Source of the DNA: Parapristionchus giblindavisi
Lineage: Eukaryota; Nematoda; Chromadorea; Rhabditida; Diplogasteridae
Assembly (NCBI GenBank): GCA_943737045.1
Contig: CALSFV010000246.1
Coordinates: forward strand, 124,001 to 188,000
DNA: 64,000 nt
Reading direction: 5' to 3'
In this document: in pieces, positions 11,501 through 22,000 of the stretch
How the letters are laid out: every line of letters begins with the position of its first letter
How positions within the stretch are numbered: position 1 is the stretch's first letter
Translations under genes and position numbers: made by a program
Notes under the pieces: generated by a model
Databases searched by the model: none
What the model saw: only the letters and a program-made list of their open reading frames with translations
What the model was told of the DNA's origin: nothing

Positions 11501-14095
11501 AGTTATAAAGTTTTGGGGTCTAAGTTGCAACCCTGCTAGAGCTTTAAATCGGAGTCGGAGCCATTCCGGATTGTTTGACCGTGCATCATTAGTGGGGTTC
11601 TACACTCTCACAATGTTTCACAAGAACAGGACTTTAGACTAAAGAAATAAAATTTTTCAAAAAAGTGTAATTCGTTTGTGTCATCACTACGCAATAATGA
11701 ACTAATGTAATATCACCAACACATTGTTGTATTCCTTAATAAATTCTGTACATTGGCTGAAAATATCAGCTTGATTGCTTTCCTGGATCAAAAGTTATAA
11801 AAAAATGTAAAAGTGCCCGGCCTATACTGTATATATATCCTCTTATAAAGTTTCACCGGCCTTTCTGGTTATTGCATACTGGTTACGCTATATATATATA
11901 TATATATATATTCTTAGTGTTTTTTCAATGGAATGGGTGGGGGTGATTCCCGCCTCATTCAGCGAAAAGGTTTTTTTTTGTTGATATTTTTGTGGAAAAT
12001 AATCCTTTAATGGAAAGCTTCAAAATCCTATATACGAGGCTGAAATTGTTGTTGATATATATCCTTTCCATTTATATTGCTACTATTGATCTATATTCTT
12101 ATCCTTTTCTTCTCCTTCTCTATTATTCTTTCTATTCTCTTTATTATTCATAAGAATGTAGATGTACATTTGTTGGTTGTTTAGATTTCTCCTTGAACTC
12201 TTTGCTTTATGTGAAGGAGGATTGAGTGATAGTGAAGATAATGGACAAACTAACAAAGGGTATCCATCTCTCATCTTTCTTATCAATCAAATTAATTATG
12301 TTATAGTGATGATGATGATGATGTTACTAAGAAGAAGAAGAGGAAAAGAAAGAATGGAAAAGGTTTAGGAGAAGGAATTGAAGATATTGATGAAAAGATT
12401 GTAATTCATCTATCCCTTTGATTCATTCATTAATATATATCTTTAAGATTACACAAAAGGAAGGAAGTAGTAACACATATCGTTTAATCTATGGGAGCAA
12501 TCCATTATATACTTTCTTAAGAATGCATCATTTATTATGTGATCGATTAGGCAAATTGCGAAAGGTATTTATTATGCATTAATTGTCTATTAAAAAACGT
12601 TTACATTGTAATAATAGATCAAGTTAATTAGGAAAATGGAACTATACTCGCTTATTTTTTCCTTAATGCATCGTTACATTTGTCTTACGTGTCTACGCCG
12701 TAACCCCCTCCGTCGCGTCGGACAGGCAACGGAGGGGGTTACGCACTTCTCCTAACCATCTTCTAGTCATATCCCCCTTATTCATTCTAACAAACTACTA
12801 ATATATTCTTAATTATAGTATTTATATCATCACTCATTAAATGTTCATAATGAATTAGAACACAAGTATTGTCACGTCATCAATCACTTTTTGTACCATC
12901 ATTTGAAAAATCAAACATGATATTTCTTTGCCCCTTATGCACTGTTACATTTGCATATGGTAGAATGAGTGAATACTTTAGATTTGTGATCATTTATGGA
13001 TGGAACAGAAATTGGATGAGAAAATGAAAGAAGATAGTACATCATGGGCTGATGCTCAGCGAGGAATTAATAAGTATTTATATAATTAATTAATTTGAAT
13101 GTAATAGTATATATGATAGATTACGTGGAAGTCCCTCTCATGCCCCTTCATTTGATCATTTGATATCTCTTGTGAAACAATCATTAGATGGTAATCTTGA
13201 ACCAATTGCATTTGAAGATGAAATGAGGTACGAGATAAATCATGATGAATAAATGAATAATATATGATATTATTATAGAGGAATGATTCCGAGTAATGCT
13301 TTCCTTACCTTTTCTCTTGATAAAATAATCACTGGAATGACTCGTCAATTACAAATTCTATCCTCAGCTGATACAGATAAATGTCAGACTATTAATCTAT
13401 ACACGAAATATCGAATGGAAAGAGCACCATATCGATATCATTCAACTGTTAAGAGGTACTCAATCATATTATCGATCAAATATTAATTGAATGTATTTGA
13501 GAAGTGAAGTTGAAGATGAATATGAGAAAGAAGCACGTAGTGTAATGGAGGGTTCAACTTGTGTCAAAATTGTTATTATTGATGATTATCTTCCAACTAT
13601 TACTATGGAAATGTTAAAAGATGAAGAGGAAGATGATGATGATGAACAACACCATCTTCATAATGACAAAGTCTTCATCTATTTATTTATCATTTCATTC
13701 ATTTTTATATTCAGAATGTGTCCTCAAAAGTAACTAATGAAGAGGTGAATGAAAAAGAAAAATCAATGGATGCATTACCATCTACCAATATTTCTCAGGA
13801 TAGTCATATTAATCCACAAGGTATATTTCCTTCTTTAGACTAGAAACAATTATTACTTGTAGATTGTGACCATGTTGGAAAGGAAGAAAATGATGATGAA
13901 GACTTTCCACATTCTAACACTTATACAGTCAAATTTAAAACAAAAAATGTAAGTTAATTGCTTTAGTTTATATAATACGAATTGTTTTAGAGCCACAACT
14001 TCAGAGAGAAGAGAATCCAAATTCAACAAATGCGGCGCAAACGTTGTTCTACGTTATTTAACAGCAAAAAATCCTCTGCTGCGGACGTTGTTTAA
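1..14095 (+). CDS. SIN3: SIN3 transcriptional corepressor, 5' end outside window
   Basis: SIN3 is the scaffold of the nuclear histone deacetylase complex. Exons: 1-33, 80-252, 297-396, 798-869, 3055-3174, 3275-3369, 3419-3551, 3610-3687, 6691-6818, 6866-6956, 7014-7072, 12185-12259, 12307-12400, 12448-12564, 13009-13073, 13120-13227, 13279-13455, 13502-13670, 13715-13820, 13863-13948, 13991-14095. They join in frame to 727 residues. The first exons hold a PAH3-like helix pair (FDSIRSQL...IPNHP). The HDAC-interacting region follows: [44 protein letters not shown]. The C-terminal Sin3 domain is recognisable in [12 protein letters not shown] and [14 protein letters not shown]. Three introns (870-3054, 3688-6690, 7073-12184) are 2.2 to 5.1 kb of repeats; most others are about 45 nt. 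The tail is short: it stops soon after the segment matching vertebrate RFKLNSYK, where other SIN3 proteins continue. Confidence 0.93.
934..1257. mobile_element. 324-bp TIR element with tRNA-like core, copy 1
   Basis: Terminal inverted repeats CACGGCGGTTCA / TGAACCGCCGTG. It is flanked by a perfect 5-bp target duplication, ttgtg (929-933 and 1258-1262). A second copy of identical length is at 16715-17038. It lies in the 2.2-kb SIN3 intron. Inside, on the minus strand, is a tRNA-like module. The CAC...GTG ends and 5-bp duplications resemble Transib-type elements, but no transposase is present, so the class is inference. Confidence 0.85.
1019..1092 (-). other. tRNA-like pol III module in the 324-bp element, copy 1
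   Basis: Read on the minus strand it has an exact A-box, TGGTTTAGTGG (1082-1072), and an exact B-box, GGTTCGAATCC (1038-1028), with tRNA-like spacing. The T-stem pairing around the B-box is imperfect, so a functional tRNA is unlikely. It is more plausibly a tRNA-derived promoter or pseudogene. Confidence 0.65.
1260..3054. repeat. Rest of the SIN3 intron: repeat debris, no gene
   Basis: From 1260 to 1650 the sequence is unusually GC-rich for this window. At 2140-2230 two copies of AGTCTACTTCA face an inverted copy. A GA microsatellite lies at 2493-2530. From 2560 to 3000 there are repeats containing 'gcggtcaggttt' and the phrase 'caatcataggtcg' twice. I see no coding exon. Confidence 0.5.
3761..6622. 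mobile_element. Foldback element in SIN3 intron, interrupted at its centre
   Basis: The left arm (about 3761-4714) is the near-identical reverse complement of the right arm (about 5805-6622). For example, 'gactccaaccatcaaatat' at about 6569 mirrors 3798-3816. The centre (about 4719-5800) is a different repeat related to parts of the 9449-11890 foldback ('caggaaagcaat' at 4731 and 9552). Each arm carries an exact B-box GGTTCGAATCC (4202-4212 plus; 6181-6171 minus). No transposase is seen. Confidence 0.85.
4140..4222 (+). other. tRNA-like module, left arm of 3.8-6.6 kb foldback
   Basis: The B-box GGTTCGAATCC at 4202-4212 matches the consensus exactly and is followed by CCGGCAC, as in a T-arm. 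The upstream A-box is degenerate (tagtgatatcatg near 4150). A mirror copy is in the other arm at about 6160-6240, minus strand. It is a tRNA relic or pol III promoter at best. Confidence 0.4.
7276..8103 (-). pseudogene. CR1-like LINE reverse transcriptase, 3' end relic
   Basis: Minus-strand reading from 8093 gives the C-terminal part of a non-LTR reverse transcriptase. Recognisable pieces are [32 protein letters not shown] and [17 protein letters not shown], then in shifted frames [16 protein letters not shown] and IDTWNKLSP. The blocks match the CR1/jockey-type region after the catalytic core. The reading frame is broken at least twice, and the 5' part, including the YxDD motif, is absent. 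This is a dead, 5'-truncated copy in a SIN3 intron. Confidence 0.8.
8107..9448. mobile_element. 1.3-kb foldback in SIN3 intron, TA ends
   Basis: Ends are TA|TCGAACAACAC and GTTGTTCGA|TA. The arms mirror each other for about 600 bp (for example 8130-8670 against 8920-9430) around a loop near 8690-8920. The loop contains 'gccgtatgcatgaac', also the terminus of the small palindrome at 37844. Open frames in the arms are mirror images and look non-coding. Confidence 0.85.
9449..11890. mobile_element. 2.4-kb foldback with tRNA-like modules, SIN3 intron
   Basis: The outermost sequence 'gcgtaaccagtatgcaataa' at 9449 mirrors 'ttgcatactggttacgc' ending 11888. Arms of about 0.75 kb and more flank a loop near 10215-10490; the right arm carries extra sequence (about 10840-11460, itself partly palindromic). 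Both arms hold a tRNA-like module near the loop. A short TA repeat follows at 11884-11912. Confidence 0.85.
10085..10150 (+). other. tRNA-like module, left arm of 9.4-11.9 kb foldback
   Basis: Exact A-box TGGTGTAGTGG (10089-10099), then 'gagcgcttgcgctc' as an anticodon-arm-like hairpin, then GGTTCAATTCC (10133-10143), one mismatch from the B-box. The mirror copy at 10612-10549 (minus) has one mismatch in each box. Confidence 0.6.
12565..13008. other. 444-nt SIN3 intron with a small GC-rich hairpin
   Basis: Near 12697-12745 'gtaaccccctccgt' pairs with 'acggagggggttac' across about 20 nt. No exon is seen. The flanking exons join in frame without it. Confidence 0.5.
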
Positions 14096-14135
14096 TTTTG
14101 TAAAAAGTGTCAGCGATTCATAAATAAATCGATTT

Positions 14136-15099
14136 TTATACATACATGGATTCAGCGAGTGCAGACATTTTACTTTGTACAGTGACATAGTGAGAGAAAT
14201 AATCAGAAAGTTCATCAATGATAGCATCCCCATCACTAGACGGATTACGTCGAGCCTGAATGAATATACTTACTAATTCCTTCACATACAGTCCCGCAGA
14301 ATCGCCGCCTTAACAGGCGTCACGCCACGTCACGCGGCGTGACGCCTTGATCGCCATGCTGTTTTCTGCTCAACTGTAAGTGTTTTAGGTGTCTCAAATA
14401 CGTTTTTGATAAGCTATTCGGTCATATGCATATAATGCACATGAGAAAAGAATAGAAAATTATTTTCAAATTAATGAAAATTAATTTTTAAAATATGGCA
14501 CGGCAATACCGTTTTGTGGTGTACTACTGTATTTCTTCATTTTCCCAATCGATAATTGAGAATTTCGGTATTACACGACACCAGTGAATATTTTAAAAAT
14601 TAATTTTCATTAATTTTAAAATAATTTTCTATTCTTTTCTCATGTGCATTATATGCATATCACCGAATAGCTTATCAAAAACGTATTTGAGACACCTAAA
14701 ACACTTACAGTTGAGCAGAAAACAGCATGGCGATCAAGGCGTCACGCCGCGTGACGTGGCGTGACGCCTGTTAAGGCGGCGATTCTGCGGGACTGTACAT
14801 TTGCAACTGAAACATACCTCGACAGAGCATGATATTTGAGAGGGTGTTGTAATCAGACGGCCACTTCCTATCTTAACTGTGCGAACATTCATGAGTACAT
14901 TACTAAGTTGCCTATAGTATGTGTCACTTTCCAACGTTTGTATTTTCTTAGTAACATATGGTGAGTAAGGTCGAAAAGCTATTCGCTTCTTTGGATTCCG
15001 ATGAACGAACAATTCATTAGCAGATGTAATGTGAGTATCGAAAGAGTAACTGCATCCTTCATAATCAGATGATTCAGAATAATCATCTTCGTATGGCAT
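14136..15099 (-). CDS. Orphan 133-aa protein, two exons
   Basis: Exon 1 is 15099-14818, starting MPYEDDYSESSDYEGCSYSF; exon 2 is 14255-14136. The junction is phase 0, between SCSVE and ARRNPSSDG. The protein is acidic at the start, with a basic middle (NPKKRIAF) and an acidic-polar C-terminal half; there is no signal peptide or membrane segment. I do not recognise the family. 'tttcag' about 14 nt before the ATG could be a trans-splice acceptor. The stop lies 40 bp from the SIN3 stop, tail to tail. The intron is a 507-bp palindromic element in what was a 53-nt intron. Two in-frame exons across a clean insertion support a real gene. Confidence 0.6.
14289..14795. mobile_element. 507-bp palindromic element in the orphan gene's intron
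   Basis: TIR starts CAGTCCCGCAGAATCGCCGC and is flanked by TA on both sides (14287-14288, 14796-14797). Arms of about 200 bp are nearly perfect inverted copies. Removing the element with one TA leaves a 53-nt GT...AG intron. No coding capacity. The TA duplication and CAGT start fit Tc1/mariner-type MITEs. Confidence 0.9.
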
Positions 15100-16066
15100 G
15101 CTTACATAGGCTGAAAGGCAAGAACTTATTACGTTATGAAGTTTTACAATAATAGCTCAATATTATAAGCTGTTAAAATATCGATGTTTAAACAAAATAT
15201 CAGTTTAATATAAAATAGCATCATTTGCACAAATGGTTACAAAACAAAGGACCGATCACGCACACGCACAAATTAAAACGGACGTAGACTGGGAGTCCTC
15301 CAATGGAACGCCATTAAGACAACGATATACATCGATATGGAAATCCATTCCTGATCCCATTAGCCCAAAACATACTCTATTTTGAGGTACGACCGGTAAC
15401 TAGGCCATACAAAATGTAAAAATGCTTCAATTCACTATTTAATAAAAATATTTAAATAGTTATTCTATGGAGATATCATAGAGAAAATCGATGACAATAA
15501 TGTTGTTATCGAACATATGAATAAATTAATCTAAATATACATATTTGAGAACAGAAAGTTTTGTTCAAATGAATCAGTCCTAAACTGAAATTACAAGGGA
15601 ATGGTCTGATTCTGAAAACAAACATTTCAAAATTTATGAATTAGCGATGAATGATATCGAATCAGTGTCCAATTTCGACACTAGTTACAATTACGGTGTA
15701 GGGTGTAGTGCTTGTTACGGTAATGACGAGCCACGTGTTACGAACTGCACCGGATAAACCTGTTGTTTTTTTTCATTAGAAAGAGAACTATCATACTTGC
15801 ATATCCTGCTGTGGTCTTTGTGTAATCGATTGTTTTTCGTAATTATTTTTCTTCTATATTATTCGCATGGAATTGTGCGTTTAACTTTTAATGTTTCGTC
15901 CTCAACATATTACATATTTCTTGCATTAATCAAATAATCTTACCGTGATTTTTTCTTTTGTTTTTATTTCATCGGAATTCCTCGGTTACTTTCTGACAAT
16001 TGATGAATTGTATCAGTGAAATCACGGATAAATCTATGTTAATTTAATTGAATCTAATTGAGGACA
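15100..16066. other. Intergenic, orphan gene to ceramide kinase
   Basis: AT-rich sequence between two divergently oriented genes. I see no exon, RNA gene or long inverted repeat. It presumably holds both promoters. Confidence 0.4.
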
Positions 16067-19000
16067 ATGGCCAGTTCATGTGGGGATATACAGTGCCAAG
16101 AAATGGCTGAAAATGAACTACCTTCACCTACGATGTCATCTAATCCAGGTATGCTATATATATGCTAACAAATAGTGATCCATAATATTGCTGATTACTG
16201 GCACATTTTTATTGCATTGTCTGCGAGAGGGACCATTGTGTCCTGTGAGAGCCTTCCAACCCAAGCATTATATTCTCCCACATCTATTACGCAAATCCTT
16301 CTCATTCATCACCGACATATTTTTGGAAGCTTTTCTCTCGTTACCGCACAGGGAATATCACGCCTGTCACGAGAGAATCGAGCTAAATTAACAAAAAATG
16401 GGAAAAATGCAAAAATGGTGAAATGAGTTAGGATAATTTTTCGATATCTCCAGGCATGCCCTACCAGCCCCCAAAGCCTCATTGTTCAATTTTCATTTTG
16501 GGGTTCAATACACCGGTTCGGTAAGGTGAAGTCCCAACTTTGAGCACGAATTTCTCGCTTCTGGTGCGTTTCAGCGGAAAAGTGTCACAAGAGTGACCCC
16601 CGCTCTTTTTTTCTTATTCTATCGATCTAAACAAACCAGAGGTCATGAAAATAATTCTGAACAGAGCTTCACTTCGAAGCAAATAACTCAAAAATTTAGG
16701 AAAAGGGGGTGCTCCACGGCGGTTCATTGGAGGACAACTCCTACATTTAACTTTGGCTTGAAGCCTCCCGCACTATGAAAAATCAGCAAAGTTGATTTGC
16801 ACCGAGCTGGATTCGAACCCACGAGGTTCGGATCGCCACACAAAAGCTTTAGCCACTAAACCATATCAGCATGTGTCGCAACTCTTAAAACTCGATGATA
16901 GCTCTAGTCTGAAGCGTCGTATGGCGAGCAGCGCTCATTCATATCGTATCTAACTTTCGCGCCGGGAGGATCCCTCAGTTTGCGATACTCAGTTTGAGAT
17001 TGCGGGAGCTCCTTAGTTACTATCATTGAACCGCCGTGTGCTCTTCTTCCAGTATGTTATTAAGTTTTTCATGCGATTTCGAATGAGGGGTTTGCGAAAA
17101 AAATACGTTAATGCGTTCGTATGGTTCATCCCCTTGGAAATTTCCTGTTGATTTGAAGTCATTTTCGCCACCCATAATCTCTCGTTTTGCACACTCTCTC
17201 CCCGGAGAGTGAAAGAAATAGAGGGGAGAGAAAGGGTGAAAACGATATGTTTCATTCCGCACCGCGTGCTCGAGACCGTGCGGTGAAGATTGGAATGGAA
17301 TGGAATGAAAAGGAATGGGTGAGAGAGTGTGAGAGATTGTGGGTAGCGAAAATGACTTCAAATCATCATGAAATTTCCAAGGGGATGAACCATACGAACG
17401 CATTAACGTATTTTTTTCGCAAGCCCCTCATTCGAAAGCGCATGAAAAAGTTAATAACATACTGGAAGAAGAGCACCCCCTTTTCCTAAATTTTTGAGTT
17501 ATATGCATCGAAGTGAAGCTCTGTTCAGAATCATTTTCATGACCTCTGGTTTGTTTAGATCGATAGAGCAAGAAAAAAGAGCGGGTGTCACTCTTGTGAC
17601 ACTTTTTTCGCTAAAACACACCAGAAGCGAGAAATTCGTGCTCAAAGTTGGGACTTCACCATACCGAACCGGTGTATTGAGCTCCGAAATGAAAATTGCG
17701 TAATGAGACTTTGGGGGCTGGTAGGGCATGCCTAGAGATATCCAAAAATGGTCCTATCTCATTTCACCATTTTCAATTTTCCCATACTCAGCTCGATTCT
17801 CTCGTGACAGGCGTGATATAGTGCAAGCTTGCCGCAAGTATCGGGCGAACTTACGGGGAATATCGCCACAACCTCACCCAACCAAAACAATTAAAATATA
17901 ATTTGCCGGCAACTTGTTTCATCCTTGCTCCATAAACAGAGCAAGGATGAAACAAATAACCGGCAATTAACCCTAAACTGAGCTCTAAAGCAACAACGAA
18001 GCAAGTGGCAAGTAAGTTGCTTTGAAACTGTCGTCGTGAAGGCAACAACGGAGCAATTTATTCGCAATTCGCTAGACTTTTGAATGTTTTCGGCGAGCTT
18101 GCACCAGATTCTATGTGCGTTATTTGTCTCGTGTCGTACATATGCACGTTGATAAAATATAATATTCTTGCTCAATTGTGGGTAATTTAGGAGCTGGGGG
18201 AAGTGTACTTGCTCATGTTACTTCACTTCATGGAAAAAGACACAGATTGGTATTTGATCGAAAGAGAAATGTCTTCCAATTTATCTTAAATGAGTGAGCT
18301 TTCTTCTTAAATATTTTTCCTATTAATAACTGGACATTAAGTGATGAGAAAGTGAAGATTACATATCGTGTTGATGAATTATTAGCTGTAAGGAAATTCT
18401 CTCTCAAAATCAAGAAAGGTATTCTACAACCTATCGTTAAGGTTCGTTTATTATATATGGTCATAATGATTACCCATATTGTAGAAGAAAGATACTCCAA
18501 TGACTTTATTCTTTTATTTCGTTTATCGGAAGAATAAACATAAGTGGAGACTTCTTGAGGTTGTGTAAAGGTTGTAATTGTATTATATATATATTTGTAA
18601 TTGTTGAGGTGCCTGTAGTGTTTTCTTGTTCAATGGAACGAGATTATTGGGAGAGATTAATTAATATGACTCTGAGTGTACTCGAACAAAGACCAAAAAG
18701 GATTCTTGTGTATATCAATCCATTCGGTGGAAAAGGAAAAGCACCTAAGATCTATAAGCAATATGTCCGTATATTACACATTTTATACATAATTGTCGTA
18801 TTATTGTATTTAAGGTAGAACCACTATTTTCATTAGCTAATATCAATGTACAAGTTATCTATACTGAACATGCAGATCATGCTAAGGAACATGTTGAAGG
18901 AATGGATGATTATAATTGGAATGTAAGATTTGCTATATTAAAATTACAAAACTTGAAAACATGAAAATTATGGAAAACGTTCAGACATGCTCCATGGTTA

Positions 19001-22000
19001 TCTCATGGGATAGACCCACCCGCAAAGTTTTGAAAAATATATACTTGCAAAAATTATTGATTAATCATATCCGTCATGATTATCGCGTACTGAATTTTTT
19101 TTTTAATTTCATTGGACTTAGCATATAAAAATTATTTTTTTGCGTTATTTCTCGTCGCGTACCCACAGAGATTCCAATTTTCCATATGGAAATGTGAAAA
19201 ATCGAAAAACCTGGCCGGATTTTGAAAACCGATAACCCCCCTATTCAACCGATGGCTGGAAATCTTCTTAAACTCAATAATTACTAAATTTTTTGAGTTT
19301 GATGTTATTCTCTGTGGGTACCCGATCAGATTGAGATACTATGCATGTAATATAGTGCAGTATTGAACGAAATCGCATATTATTAAAATCAGTTCTCGTT
19401 CTTACTGTAAGTTTAATAGGCTGTGTAGTGCAACATTCTTTGCGTTTGTCTCGGTTGTGAGCGGTTCACCTCTCGTTCGTCTGTTCTACTCTTACCGAAT
19501 TAACATCAACAACGTAAAACGATCCCCTCCTAGAAGACTATAGGCAAGTCTGGAGTGGTATGCCTATCATCAAGCAATTGTTGACGAAGTATTGAGCGAG
19601 GACTTCGTGGGTTATCTCTATCTAATTTTTCTCAATTCTGTTTCATGATTTGCTATTCGAAAAGGATCAAGTGTAGCGGCTTTGATTCTGAAGAACGTCT
19701 TAATTGCTGATCAGAGGATGAAGAAGATGAAGAGAATTATGCCCCTTGTATGGGACCTCAGCACGCCCAGACTAATCTGTCGTTTAGTGGCAACCATTCC
19801 CTCCCCAATGGTTCTGTGCTTGATAAAGGTCATTAAACTGTTAAACTGTAGTGCAAACTACTACAAACTGAAATCCAAACCGATTAAAAATTTTTATTTT
19901 CTTCTATTTTTTTGTACCCACCCTCATTTTTTGGCTATAAATCTACGTTATCCACCCTCATATTTTGGCGGTGGGATATATACAGACCATGTCTGAAAAC
20001 GTTCGTTATTTTATACGTTTCATCCAGCAAAAATAGCCTTAACCAGTGTCTAAGATTGTATTCCTAAATGGTATTCTCAAATAAGAAGAGACCAGTGACC
20101 GGAACGGATGAACAAATTGCGATGCTTGATAGATTGTTTATTATATTATGATGATGTTATCTTATGTAGACAATTGATGGAGTAGTATCAGTGGGAGGAG
20201 ATGGTCTCTTCAACGAATGTCTATCTGGAGCTATTAATCGAACTCAAACTGAGGTAATCTATACATCGTAATATATATTATTGAATGACATTATATAATC
20301 AGAGAATGATTGATATTGATGATAGACGTTCTCATCTCCATTCTCCTCGTATTCGATTTGGTATTATTGGAGCTGGATCAGCCAATTCTATTGTAATGAC
20401 TGTTCATGATACTGATGATTATGCTACTTCTGCTGTTCATATTGCGATAGGTAACATTGATTGATTGATTGATTGATTCATTGATTGAATTGAGGTTCTC
20501 GTTGTCGTGTGGATGCATGTACCATTCATTCGAAGAATGAATCATCTAATGAGACTTCGTTAGTTCGTGTATCAGCCGATGCAATATCATATGGATGGTT
20601 GGGTGATGTTCTAAGAGATTCAGAAAGATATAGATGGTTAGGTCCATTAAGATATCAATGGAGTGGTATGTTCATTATCATATCAATTGTATAATGAAAT
20701 GAATAAGTTTAGCTCTTCGTACTACTATTCGTAATCCATCATATAGAGGTTGTGTATCATTCTCTTTATCAAGTAATGAAACAAATAAACCAAGTGATAA
20801 ACTTCCTCAATGTATTCAACCATGCTCAATTTGTCAAAGGACGTAAGTTCCTTATTTCACTCATCTTATCTTTTTGGTATCATTCCTTATTTCCATATGT
20901 GGGCGCGTGGAAACGATTTATTTTTGAACACTGTCTTGCCTTCCCTTGCGAGGCCTTGCGCATAGCTTTGCACCGCATAAATTGGAAAATTCCCAGTCAA
21001 ATCTTCAAAAAAGTGGCCGTGCGCACAGCCTTACATTACCATTCCCCGGTTTGCGCACAGAGAAGATAGCGTTTCGATTTTTTGTCTAAGATCAATTTTG
21101 ACGAAGATAGACGCCGTTGACTGTCGGAATTTGTGGAAAAGTGTTGAGTAGCTCGCTTTGGAATGGGAATAGCGAAAATATCATAGAGACATAAATTGTA
21201 GAAAATTCTCAGGAGAATCGAGATAACACAAGCAGAAAAAATCGATTTTTCATCATCTTCTGTGGCGGAAAGCTGACGTTTGCACCACAAATCGAAAGTA
21301 CAATTTTTTATTGGTTCGGATGATAGATATTGTGAAGACGGATCGATTGATGTATAGTTATTGGGGTCGAATCGTGACCGCAATATGAGTTTTTCCCAAA
21401 AAACGAGTCTGAAATCTCGGACTTAGCCGATTTCTCGCTCGAGAGATGGAAGAGGCACATTGATCTACCCACTCTTCTCTCGTTGATCAATGATTTACCA
21501 AATTTTTTGTTTGTTTTACGTGCTTTCTTTTTTTTAAATGTTTTGAACGGGTTTCCTTGTTTCCTGAATATATTGTTGAATCACTGGCCACCTCATCTCC
21601 TCAACTCGAGCATGTGCTACTTCGCTGTCAATCGACCGTCTCTCCATGAGAAGAGAACAAGGCTCAAGGGAGTCGATCTGGAGAAGAATTGTTAATGTGC
21701 AATAGTCTTCATTTTGATGAGATAATTAGTGATAAGCAGGATGAGGAGGGTTTCATTCCAGAGACTATCGCGGCCTGAATTGACTGAGTCAGTTTTTGCC
21801 CCCCCCCCCCGATTTTCTTTTCCAGCGGCAATGCAAGCCCACTTATGCCAATTATTATCATAGAACTGACGCGCATGTATCGTAGAATTAGTTTACCATA
21901 GGTTAAAAGCGAAAAAAATACAATGGAAGCGAAAAATGACGATTTTTCGAAAGTGACCCACTATATTTTTGAAAAGTGACCCACTATATAAAAATAAAAC

